Source of the DNA: Spirodela intermedia
Taxonomy: Eukaryota > Streptophyta > Magnoliopsida > Alismatales > Araceae
Direction of reading: 5' to 3'
Assembly (NCBI GenBank): GCA_902729315.2
Contig: LR746265.1
Location: 131,501 to 195,500 of the forward strand
DNA: 64,000 bases
Shown one piece after another: positions 23,450 through 34,912 of the stretch. The notes below the pieces were generated by a model, which was not told where the DNA came from, did not search any database, and worked only from the letters and a program-made list of their open reading frames with translations. How positions within the stretch are numbered: the first letter of the stretch is position 1; each line of letters opens with the position of its first letter. Both the position numbers and the translations under genes were made by a program.

Positions 23450-25679
23450 TGAGTGAATAAAGGGCATAACTCTGTTACGTTGAAGTCGTTCTTCTGTAAA
23501 ATCTGGAAAGTGACAAACTTGTGGTTACTGTGGTGAGTAAAGTATGCTCTGATTTTCTGTGTGTGAAGAATTTTAAAAGAGATGAACTTGAGTTTCGGGA
23601 GCTTTTTCTCTTGTTAATTTTTATATCGAAGTAGCATGGTATCAGTTTTCTCTAGAGCTTTCATGAAATAGAATGGAAAACTAAATTGAAAGTTTTCTGT
23701 TTCTCAGGGATCAGAATCCTTTAATCTGCGATGAATGTACTACTTTTAGTCCTCAATATTTCTATTTTTATATTGCATGTCATTCATTTCTGCAGTCAGA
23801 ACTTGAAATAGAACCACGCTATCCATTATTCGGAGGGTGGAAAGCATCCTTTGTCATCGGCTATGGACTGCCATTGCATGATTTCCTCTTTGAGTCACCA
23901 GATGGCAGGCGATATTTGAACTTCAGTTTCGGATGCCCTTTAATGGAAACAGTGGTCGACCACTTGACTGTTAAAGTAAGTTTTCTTTATCCGTCTTTAA
24001 AAAAAAAATCTAGTATTTTTCTTTCCATTTTCTGCTGTTAGCTCCATTTTTTTTTTTACCTTCTTATGTTCTTCTCGTCTGGGAGTAAAGTTAGAACATT
24101 GTCTCATTTAGCTACCGCAGTGAAAATCCAAAAACCTAAACGTTCTAACAGGGTATACTAGTTTTTTCTTTTTCGTTTTCAACCAAGGTTCTGATGTCGA
24201 TTAGACAATATGCTTCAGAGAATCCATGGAAGACAGATTAAATCAGTAATTACCATCTTCATGTTATGGATGTATATGTTGGCTTGGGTAAATTATTGTG
24301 ATCTGAAGGCCTGACACGGGCTCTTAACATGATAAAACGAGAACAAGATGAAAAACTGTGCGCCTTTGTCCGGCAAGGTATAGGAAACCGACTCCAATGG
24401 TGTGTCAATGGGAGCACATTTATTCTCTTTGCTTGTGTACGATATAGATGGGCCAGTCAACAGACTTGCTGATGCCATTCCTTAAAAACGAGCGCATTCC
24501 TGGTGGTTGGTATGTGCAGCCATCCCAGCCATAAATTCAATTGATTGTTGCTCAAAGCCGAAGCCCCCAACTAGACTCCACGAAGTAGTAAAAATAGCTC
24601 CAAGTGTCCATGAATGCCACCTTGAGGCGAGCTGTCCGTGGAACTCACCTGGAAACTTCCCACAGCAGATGAACAGGATGCCAATTTTTTCCTCTGTTTT
24701 TTGTTTTCCTTGAAGCCGTTTAATGGCATCGAAGACTACTGAATCGTCCCCACCTGATCAAGGGCAAGTGCGATCCATAGAAATCCCAGTCTGAATGGTC
24801 TTTACCGTGGTGAAGCCACATCCGAGGCATCGATGAGTAGGTGGGTAAAATAAAACAAGAACGCGGTGACCATACGCGATCAGCAGTCGGCGGGAATGGT
24901 TCGTGCTCTGATTGCCCAGTCATTTTCTCTTCGTTTTCACTCCCCTGACGTCTCCAGTTCTGCTTTGGCCCATCATCTGATTGCGTCAACTGGGGTTGTA
25001 GCTTTCTTTCTGCTCGGTGAATATTCGTAGCGGAGATGTTTGATATGTATTCAGAGACCATTGGCAATGGACTGATGCTTCGTTTATTCGCAGGTAGTGC
25101 TTCCGGAGGGATCCAAGAATCCATCAGCGTCCGTCCCTTTTCCTGTGAAGCAAAAACTCGAGGTATCTTCACGCCCGCCCCGCCCTCTCGTGCTTCTAAC
25201 GTGATTTTTCATTTCATTCTCGCGGGTGGTTGAATTCCATTGGGACGACGATCTTTGTGTGCGTCTGGGACTCCAGCCCGTCGGTGAGCTTGCGGTGTCT
25301 TGTCGTAAGCAGTGCCCGGCCCACCTATCGGCCCCGCCATCTCTCGTTCACGCTCATCAGCATCTTGTGGTTGTTTAATGTTCCAGACTAGCTTCTCGTA
25401 TCTGGATGTTGTCGGGAGGCCGACGGTGGTCTTGGAGAAGGAAAACGCGGTGCCGGAGCACAATATCTTCTTCCAGGTAAGTTCCATCTTGACTCTTGGA
25501 GTCGTCGTCGTCGTCGTCGTCGTTGATCCGTTGTTCCCGCCCCTGTGCCGCAGGTATCCTACGGCTTCAACCCTCTGTCGATGCTCGCGGAGCCGCTCAT
25601 GTTAGTGGGGGCGTTCTTCCTCCTCTTCTTCTCCTGCGTCGCCTACCTGCACACCGACCTCTCCATCCGCAAGTCCTGA
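19924..25679 (+). CDS. OST1: Ribophorin I: oligosaccharyltransferase subunit 1 (dolichyl-diphosphooligosaccharide-protein glycosyltransferase)
   Basis: Eight exons give 481 residues: 19924-20079, 20858-20902, 21070-21701, 21800-21947, 23796-23975, 25094-25162, 25387-25476 and 25554-25679 (TGA). All introns are GT-AG and the frame closes. Residues about 20-42 form a hydrophobic signal peptide (LTLLTLLLLSLLLSLFESS). The lumenal ribophorin I domain follows, with VENIGSSDALEVVLAFSP, YGPYDDRPPYSFSPI, IEVSHWGSLQVTE, and FGGWKASFVIGYGLP. The C-terminus has one membrane segment (EPLMLVGAFFLLFFSCVAYL) and a short tail. The protein is an ER membrane, non-catalytic subunit of the complex that transfers the glycan to Asn of nascent proteins. 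Length suits the shorter plant paralogue (OST1A type). An in-frame ATG at 19705 is less likely, because the signal peptide follows 19924. Intron 4 (1.85 kb) holds a GA microsatellite and the 37-bp repeat. Confidence 0.93.
22505..22541 (+). repeat. Second copy of the 37-bp exact repeat
   Basis: Identical to 16673-16709, here inside intron 4 of the ribophorin I gene. The sequence on both sides is unrelated to the first copy. Confidence 0.85.
23410..23444. repeat. (GA)n microsatellite in ribophorin I intron 4
   Basis: An uninterrupted GA run of about 35 bp. Similar GA/CT runs occur throughout the window, mainly in introns, leaders and intergenic DNA. Confidence 0.95.
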
Positions 25680-27424
25680 CCTTCCCCTCCCCCCATTCCG
25701 TGTTCGTTATAGAAACGCTGTAGACCGCATGCCCCTTGAGCGGCGGAGTAGGCCACTGTGGACGAATTTTTGCCTTATTCGAGCGCCGCCAGAATGGCTC
25801 GCCCCCTACGCTAAGGTTCTGTTGACCCCACGCAGAAGGAGAGTCCTCTTGTTCTTGGACGGAGCTGGAGAGCGCTTGTGGAACGAAAAAGACAGCCTTG
25901 ACCATTCCGTCGGTTCCCATCCCTGCTTCCCCCTCCACCAGTCAGTATGAATGACCCCCCATGCGTTCTCGTCTACTCTGAAAAGGACGTGGCTCCGCTG
26001 AAGTTGCTAGCCCCTGGCGCGCCATCAATCCCCACGTAATACCGCGCCGCGGAGGTTCTACTCCGGCGAGGTCGCCGAGAGAGAGGGGGGAGGTATGATT
26101 AATTCCATGGGTGACGAGACGAATACGATGCATAAGCGCGTCGGTTCTTACTGGGACCGCTGAAAACGAGGCAGAGCAGAGCAGCTGTGGCATCCAAACT
26201 CTCTCTCTCTCTCTCCCTCCCTCGGAAAAGATACGGCTGTATTTAGAGAGAGGGAGGTCGATTAAAATAAGAGGACGAGTACAGATTCCTGCTCGGCGCA
26301 TGGAAGGGGGGCGGCCCACCAACCCAGTTGCAACCAAAATCTCATCTTTCCTAGCGGTATGGCGTCACGGAAGCCCGGAGTCCTGCCAGGCGTCACGGCA
26401 GCACCGATCCCCCGCCTGTTCAGCAAGCGAGAGACAGAGATGAGCCTGGTCCTCGCAGAGAAAAAACAACCGCGTGCGTGGAGGACTCGAGACTCAGTCC
26501 TGCCAGCGGCTCCCGTTCACGGCCTCCCCCGGATTCTTTGGACGGGACGCACCGGCAGCCGTCCGCCGCCCTCGAGACAACCGAACCCGACGCGGCGCCG
26601 TCCCTACTCTTCTGCAATTAAATAATTAGTCCATTTATTGTACTTGTTTACTTATTTAAATATTGGGTCCTCCGGGTGGGAGATAGTTATGACGTCAAAT
26701 GCTCCGATGTGTTCGCGGCAAGTGTGTACATCTTTGCGGCGGCCAACCGTTAAACACGAGGCCGTCACCACCCACCGTCGTTCAGGGCGAAGCGCGGCGC
26801 ACGAATGAATTACCTGGCGGGCTAAGGACGTGGCCCCACCCCCCGTCGACGATTGTCAAGAGTCAGTTGAGCGAGAAATAGCAAGAAACGAAACGAAAGA
26901 AACCGGCGAAAATAGAAACCGGAGGGATATAGAGACAGCGATCGGCGTGGGGCGGGTGGATTTCATTCCTTTCCTGGGACGGTAATTTGACAGTGAAGGG
27001 ATCGGGGTGGAGGAGGAGGGGGGAGAAGAGGGTGGGCAGGTGGTGGGAGGGGGGAGTTTATCCCGTCCCTGCGCTGCCTTCCTTGTTCCTCTGACTCCGA
27101 CGCGGTAGAAAGTCCGGAGCTAGACGTCGTTGTCGTCGTCATCCTCACATCACCTCCGACTGCCTGCCTCCCTCCCTCCCTCCCTCCCCCAGCGAACAAT
27201 CCGGCAGTGGTCTTCTGTGGTTGCTCGCGTTAGCAGACGTCTCTTCTCTCTGCTACATTCATCTTCCTCTCCGTTTCCTCTCGCTGTTCAGACAGGGGAT
27301 GACGGTGGGGGAGAGGCACTGAAGATTGGAGACCTCTGTACATCATTGCGGATAACGTAGGCCTGCGGCGTGAAGCAAGGTGGTAGCGTGTAGATAACCG
27401 GTAGTGGGTGGGAAGGCGGCATAG
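25680..27424. other. Intergenic: ribophorin I 3' end and promoter of the PH-START gene
   Basis: No further exon is recognised. The block holds a CT microsatellite near 26203-26223, GC-rich stretches with chance open frames on both strands, and pyrimidine-rich leader-like DNA (about 27120-27300) before the ATG at 27425. No clear TATA box was fixed. Confidence 0.5.
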
Positions 27425-30400
27425 ATGTCGGCGGAGAACGGGGAAATGCAGGGGTGGCTTTACCTCATCCGATCTAACCGGCTGGGGCTCCAGTTCTCCC
27501 GCAAGCGCTACTTCATCCTCGAGGGCAATTCCCTCAAATGCTTTAAATCCGTTCCTTCGTCCAGCACGGAGGTGTGGCTCCCCTTCTCTTGTCTCGTGTC
27601 CTCCTTTTCCTCGGTCATTTCTGTGCATGATGAATAAAATGCGTCTAATGGGTGAATTCGACATGCATGTATTTCTCTTTGCGGAATATTCGATGCAATT
27701 TCAACGGTGGAAGAGATTGAAGGGGGGAGGGGAGCAGAAAAAAAAAATCCATGATGAATTTTATCCTCCAGGTTAACGATGTACATGGAAATTGAATTCG
27801 GGTGACAAAAACATAACCAGACTGCATCTGGACATATCATCGATTCCTTTGAACCTCAAACCGAGTGGGCAAGGAGAAATTTTTCCTGCGTTTCTGCTTC
27901 CGTTTTTCAAGGAGGCGTACGTAGTTTGCCTTTTTGGGGGAGAAGGCTGATCAATGGAAGAAAATAAATTCTATATTCCACATTCTGATCCACAGTCAGA
28001 TGTTTGGAGGATGGAGGCCTTCGTTGACCCCCCCCACCCACCCCCCCCCGACTTCTTTTTGGTTATTTTGGATTCAAAAGCTGTCTGTCCATAATGAAAG
28101 AGAACAGTTGATGCTTCTCAGCGACTAAATTGCTTGTAACCCAGTTGATGCTTACAATCATTAAAGGTCTTTAAAATTGGTTTATTATATAGCCTGTAAT
28201 GTTCTGCGTCAGGCTCCTGCATAGTTGGAGTATGGGGAGTTCTTAGCTTCATGTTTTCTTTCAGAGAGTGGATTTTCCTCTTTCTGGTTTCCGACAGGTA
28301 ATGCTGGATTTTGCTGGGCGATATTTTGATCCTGTATGGCTGCTCTATGGCCGTCCCTCCTTGGCCTGCCTCTCATCAGCTTCATACAAGAATGCTATGC
28401 AGATCAGTCTAGGACGGCTGCTCAGTCAGTCGCTTAGATTTCCTCGTGAAGGAATTTCATCATGTGCGTTTTAGGCTATTTAATGCGTTCTCACTTAATA
28501 TTATACCTTCTCCCTCCTGTCTTTGTATTTTATCCTTTTTTTAAGGGAGCTCATATACTATTTTTTATTTTACCATGTTGATTTTTTTTGACACTTTTTT
28601 TGCGAGGAAATACTGTATATCCCTTCACTTTGCAAAATAAATTTTCTCATTTTTCATGCGCGCTTGTAAAAGATGATTCGAATTGCATGGAATTAATTGA
28701 CAAGCGTTTAAAGATTAATAAATCATAAGCTATTGAGAATTTCTCACTTCCCCCTACGCTTTCCCTTTCATTCCTTCTAGCTTTTTCAATATTTTGAGTA
28801 GGATGACCTGATCAATATGGTTGTATATTGCCAGTTCGATTTCTACATGCTTTATATTGGCCTATGGATATACAAAATTTCAATAGGTTTATCTGCATAA
28901 ATTAAGTGATAACTTTTCTGAAAAACAAAGTGACGGTCTTTTTTTTTCAGGATCCTATAAAAAGTGCAGTTGTTGATTCCTGTATTCGTGTCACTGACAA
29001 TGGAAGAGAAAGCATACACAGAAATGTGAGAATCATCACATACCTACCACTCTCTTTAGTCGCGCATCAAAGCTACTTTATCAAACATTTTTTTTGGAAA
29101 TTTTCAGGTTTTCTTCATTTTTACACTGTACAACACACTGAATCATAATGACCAACTTAAGGTATAGTCAAAATTTTCCTAATCAACCTGTATACTCTTT
29201 GACAATCGCTTCCATTGCAATTCACTTTTGATTCTGATGAGGGAGTTTTAATTCGGTAGTTGGGTGCAAGGAGCTCTGAAGAAGCTGCTAGATGGACACG
29301 GTCTTTAATGGAGACTGCACTTATGGTTTTGAATCAGAAAAGTTTTGAAGAAATTCATACGTCCAGGCAGATATTTTTCTCAGTTTTTGAAGTGTCAAGT
29401 GTTTTTTGCATTTCAGGAATGTCCCCACGGTGAAGGGAACATCGTAGCCTGCTCCAAAAAGAGATGGGAGTCTTTCAGGTTCATTGCATTGCATGTCTTT
29501 TCCAGATTTGTTTTAATAATATCATCAGCTCTTTGCAATTATTAAGCAGAGCTAGAAAGGTCCGATGTTTTTTATTGATAGAATTTTTGGATTCCAGGTT
29601 GAGACGCACTAAGGGAAGAAACCTCATGCTCTCAATAGGTGATTGCGCTTTATATTTTTTATTTTTTTATCAAATTATAATGTATCAGAATTTTCATCTC
29701 TGTTTTTATCCCCTAAATTTAGTTACGTTATTTATTCCTGTCAGAGAATCCTGCTTATTGATACACGAGTGTTTCAGTATGCAGGCACCGTTTTGTAACA
29801 GCTTGATTGTCAGTAACTTTTTTTCTTTACGAGTAATGGAAACTGAAGTCTTTTCATTAAATTTCAATAGATTGGACCGTCTTTTCATCGTTAACCAACG
29901 ATCCAATGACGTCAGATGTTGTTGCTCCTTCTCCATGGACAATATTTGACTGCAAAAATGGTAATGCATTTTCAACCAGCCCCTTCCCTTAAATGTACAC
30001 TTCACGGGCATGCTAATCTTCTGAACATTCGTGCAGGTCTACGTCTATTTAAAGAAGCAAAAGACAGAAACTTTCCTGGGAAGGTATACATTTGGTTTGT
30101 CTTGCCATAAAATATGAGTGTATGTCATTGCTCTAAGTTATGTCTTGGCCCAGGATTGGGATGATCACCCTGCTATAATGGCAGTAGGAGTTGTTGATGC
30201 AACATCAGAGGCGATTTTCAGGACAGTCATGTCTTTTGGTTCGTCAAGATCAGAGTATGGCTCTCCTCTTGTAGTTCTGTTATATCGGGTGTGTGTGTGT
30301 GTGTGTTTATTAATGATATTGCTAGATTTCTTGTGATACACATTTCTTCAGTAGGTCAACTAATATTTATACAGTCTCTAAAATGGCGATAGCATCAAAG

Positions 30401-33400
30401 AATTTTGAGTCCTCAATTATCAAGATGCGACGGTTCCATGTGTTTTACCATCATACATACACTGCTACGAGTATTCGTGACAACTCTGCAGCGGCTGCCC
30501 CACAGAAAGATGCCGAGCTTCGACATATGACCTGCGTTTTACAACGCTATTTGGCGTATCTTAATGTTGACCAATCTCATGCAGGTGGGACTTTTGTTTC
30601 TCCGAGGGTAGGGTTGTGGAACACCTGGACGGGCATACTGATATCATTCATAAGAAATTGAAGCATGACTGGATGCCTTGGTCAGATGAATAATTCATTT
30701 GGAATTCGTCACTAAATTTTTAGAATCTGTATGAGTGGGGTCCCATTTGCAGTGTATTAATAGCACGGAAATTTTTCAGGGGAATGAAAAGAAGAGATTT
30801 ATTGTTACAGCGTTACTGGAGAAGGGAGGATGACGGAACATATGGTAGCATATTGAAATTAATCGTAGTAGGCATCAACTTTTAAATACCTTTCTACGTA
30901 TAACTATGTTCTTGTTTTATCACAGTGATTCTCTACCACTCTGTCTTTCACGAAAGGTGTCGATCTCAGAGAGGCTATATTAGAGCCTGCCTTAAAAGTA
31001 ATGTATGCTTTGATTTGAAATCTAAGCTTGGGAAATTATCGTCTATTTTTCTTACATACTAAATTAAATTAATGGGCTAAAAATTCACATTAAAATTTCA
31101 CCCCTTGAACGTCTTTTGTAGGCGGAGGATATGTTATCTCCCCTGTGAACCAAGGAAAGCAATCCGTTCTTAAGCACATGCTTGCCATTGATTGGAAGTT
31201 TTGGAAGGCCTATTTATTCTCCTCCTCTGCAAAAAAGGTTACGATTCGGATGCTAGAGAGAATAGCAGGTAGATTCATTTCGTGCATTTTTTATTGCTCA
31301 TCTCTTTCATGTTTGATAACTGGGAAAACCTATGAAGCATCAGATAGACATTCTTAATGATCCCGGCTTGCAGCACTGAGAGAACTGTTCCGAGCAAAAG
31401 TTGGGCACTTCCCTCCCTTTGATTCCTCATCTGGAGAATTGACTAGGGAGATTACCCAAGGTGAAGAGGATGATATCAAGGAAGAGGTTCAATTGCCCTG
31501 CGAGAATGGTAACAGTAAAGACTCCATTGAAGTATCAGAAAAGTCACCCGTCAAATCTGGAAATGTGTGCGGGTCTTTTCTTCAGCTGAGTGATGCAGCT
31601 GATGAGTTCTTCGATGCAGAACCATCAGATTATGAAAACTCAGAAATTATGTGGCCTGACAATGGAGCATTGCACTTCCAGGTGATTATTTTGTACTTAT
31701 ATCCATCTGGTGGTATGAGTTCCAAAATTGCACATGATAAACAAGGACAGAGCTTGAGGGACAATTAGGTTTCAGTATCAGGCATCTAAAACCTGTGCTT
31801 CATTCAAAATATTTACCTAGCCAGCGCGAACCAACTAATTAACATACGTCCTATGAACTACAGGATCAACGCCAAAACAAGCTATCCACTGCCGCAGTTT
31901 TTGTGAAGAAGTTGCACGACCTTGCAAGTAGGCCATGTCAGGCTATTTTCATCCTGGAAGGTAATATCGGTTATCATTCACTCATGTAGTTTAGTGTTGC
32001 AGCTCAAAAAAGAGGCTATGTTGATTTACAAGAAGCGACACCTGGGGATAGTGTGTCATACAACTATGGAGCAACTCTTCCCAAAGATCCGAGTTGTAAT
32101 TTATCCTGTAGTTGGACAAGTGCTGATCCCACCACATTTTTGATTCGAGGGGAGACATATTTACAGGATCGGATAAAGGTATCCGTTTCACTCTAGCTGA
32201 ACGTGAATGTTCCTTTTGCATTATTACCCCTGATTTTATTAATATTATGAAGACTTTCACTCCAGGACTCAGTCAAAAAATAGTAAAATCATGTTGAAAT
32301 TAGTTGGAACACTTGCTATTTGCCACCACTCTTTGCTGTACGCCATAATCCATGCACAGATAAAAGTTCAGAAGAATCTATGAACTTTTGGCATGAATGT
32401 TGTTCACAGAAGCTTTTGCAACGAATCTGGTGCATGATTTGGTTTTGAAACTAAATTTTCTTATGACCTTTAGTGCTTCTCCATGAGATTGAAAGACACA
32501 TTGCCTTGTACAGAATGATGGCTTGTGTGATGTGTGTAAACAGGCGTTCAGTAGTTATTCTGGACCTGATTGCGGGAAGAGCATCATTTGAGTACGAAAA
32601 AGGGAAATGGTGCGTCTAAGTAGTATTTTTATAATAGGTAATGGAGCTTTAAAAATGACCGTCAGAAAATCGTCTTATGCAGCTAACCCAGAAATTGCAT
32701 CGGCCAGTCTTAGATTCGAAGTACCATGAATTCCTGTGGGATGTTTCTCCTTTTTTGGGTTGTGTGTGTGGATAACTCTGGTCTGAGGGTTTGCTTTATT
32801 TTACATTTAGAGGTGATCACCGGTAATGTTAATGCCCGATATGCTATGTGCGCCAGAATTACGTTCCTAGGTTATGTATGCAGTTCTACTCTACACCTTA
32901 AGGGTAACTTCTGTTCTCACGCCAAATGCTTGGGATTTAATCATCATAGAGTATATTCTGTGCTGCAGGCTGACTAGTTTTTCAGACATTTCATTCCAGC
33001 AGAATTATGGTCAAGAATTCTTGAAGAATGTGGTTTCACTTAAGTTATTTCCCTGTCATGAACAACAGATCAAGGCTAACGATACGCTGATGCAAATGGT
33101 CGCTGCCGACTGGTTGAAATCAGATAAACGAGAGGATGATCTTGGAGGCCGCCCTGGCGGCATTGTTCAGGTACATTCGAAGAGTTCGACCATTTCATTT
33201 AAAATGAATAGTATCTGACCATTGGAAGAGTTAATTTTACTCTTGATCTCATGATGTCTGAATTTCTGAATCGTCTTGCAGAAATATGCTGCACAAGGAG
33301 GGAGGGAGTTTTTCTTTATTGTGAACATACAGGTGGAAATAGTGCCCCTCATGTGTAAGGTTTATCTGAGAGTTGTCAAATTCTGGAGCTTCTCTCTAAT

Positions 33401-34236
33401 GGGTCGATCATATTCAGGTTCCAGGTTCAACCACGTACAATCTTGCATTATACTACATGATGGACATCCCATTGGAGAATGTCCCATTACTTGAAAGTTT
33501 TGTCAAGGGCGATGACGCATATAGAAATTCAAGATTTAAGTTGATACCATACATATCTAAGGTTATATACCTCACCTCGCCTCGCCGTTCATGCTTCTCT
33601 GAGGTGCATGTATATGCTAAACAGACTTCATTTTTGCTCCCCCTTGCGACAGGGCTCGTGGATAGTCAAGCAGAGTGTAGGCAAAAAGGCATGCTTAGTG
33701 GGACAAGCTCTTGAGATAAACTATTTTCGGGGCACCAACTACCTGGAGGTAAAATCCCATGTTTGTTATTCACCAAAAACACTGATAGTTTCTTTCTTCG
33801 TTGGGATATCTACTCATGATTCATGGGTAAGACGCTGCCGGTTCCTGCGGTCTTCCTTCCCCATTTCTAGAAGACGAGGAGATTCTATTTGAACACATCT
33901 TAGGACAAATATGCTCTTTCCACCTCTGCTACCGTGGACCTCAATCTGACCTCAAATTTCCTTGTTTTCAGCTCGGAATCGACATTGGTTCGTCTACCGT
34001 TGCCAGGGGTGTTGTGAGCCTTGTTCTTGGTTATCTGAACAACCTGGTGATAGAAATGGCATTTCTAGTGCAGGTAAAACCACTAAGCCGTCGATTTCCC
34101 CCCCACAAATTATACGTAATCTTCTCGGTTGTTGATGCAGGCCAATAACCAAGAGGAGCTCCCGGAGTTCCTTCTCGGAACCTGTCGCCTGAATCATCTC
34201 GACGCATCCAAATCAGTTCCAGTGAAAACATGGTGA
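27425..34236 (+). CDS. PH-START-EDR2_C domain protein (ENHANCED DISEASE RESISTANCE 2-like)
   Basis: 22 exons give 733 residues. Exons: 27425-27571, 28951-29025, 29108-29161, 29260-29325, 29417-29478, 29598-29638, 29871-29960, 30037-30083, 30154-30254, 30585-30680, 30780-30844, 30926-30997, 31122-31268, 31374-31681, 31864-31927, 32003-32178, 33069-33170, 33282-33332, 33418-33561, 33653-33748, 33972-34073, 34141-34236 (TGA). Phases match at every junction. PH domain: residues about 8-112 (GWLYLIRSNRLGLQFSRKRY to the terminal RW). START lipid-binding domain: about 178-365 (EHLDGHTDIIHKKL, YWRREDDGTYV). An acidic, Ser-rich linker runs to about 455. EDR2_C/DUF1336: about 485-720 (FLIRGETYLQD, ADWLKSDKR, SWIVKQSVGKKACLV). 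Arabidopsis EDR2 and relatives bind phosphoinositides at membranes and limit cell death and mildew resistance. The short N-terminus is nearer the At3g54800 type than EDR2 itself. No break is seen. Confidence 0.93.
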
Positions 34237-34572
34237 GATCTTCCCGAGTACGACCCGCGACGTAGACTACTCATTCAAGGCGCCCGCGCCCCCTCGGTTG
34301 GAACACACGTCTACTCGTTTCATTCCACCGAACGGTTTCAAAGCCCTGGCAGGATACTCTGCCGCTGCCGAGCTCCGGCCGAGGAGGCCCGCAATTTTAG
34401 GGAAAGTTATTCCTTTCTGCTCGATTCTTTCGATAAACGGTGTAATCATCGCTTGTACAGACGCGTGGAATCGAATAACCGAGATTTCCCTTACCTAATA
34501 CAAAGTTTTTCCTTTTAATGTTTTCTCACGAGACGAGCTAATACGATGGTCCGAACTGGGTTGCGTCAAAAA
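34237..34572. other. Intergenic, 3' flank of the PH-START gene
   Basis: About 340 bp of presumed 3' UTR and spacer. No feature was recognised before the TPST-derived duplicate begins. Confidence 0.5.
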
Positions 34573-34912
34573 TGTTGATACGGATGTCTACTTTTTCTTT
34601 GAAAACATTCAGCAACATATCACTGCATACCCAGCGAAAACCAAGAGAGAGAAAACAGCAAATGTTCAACGATTCGTTCATATTATGCCCAGACAGATAG
34701 AATCTTTAATAGACAAAGGAAATAAATACCCGATCAAATGGGTCTTCTCGCATCCAGGGGGCCAAATGTCCAGGGTGCTCACTGATCGAGTTTTCGGACG
34801 AATTCGCATAGACATTTGCATTGCAGATGTTAAGTTAGGATGGACAAGAAATTCCTAACTGCTGAAGACACGATCAATTGGATTTCTTAGAACTGTTACC
34901 ACTGAAGTTGGA
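34573..34912 (-). pseudogene. TPST pseudogene fragment (intron 4 and part of exon 4)
   Basis: The block aligns base for base with 42222-42583, which holds part of intron 4 and most of exon 4 of the intact TPST gene. Compared with that copy it lacks 16 bases at about 34760, within the region encoding TLDIWPWKYLVPWM, and about 24 bases near 34856, so the frame is broken. Similarity stops abruptly at about 34912, in the middle of the exon, where retrotransposon-derived sequence begins. Confidence 0.88.

Noticed and set aside
30383-30661. Open stretch inside the PH-START gene ahead of exon 10
   Set aside because: The START domain joins exactly from 30254 to 30585 by phase and homology; the upstream part is intron, and the stretch runs into exon 10 in the wrong frame.
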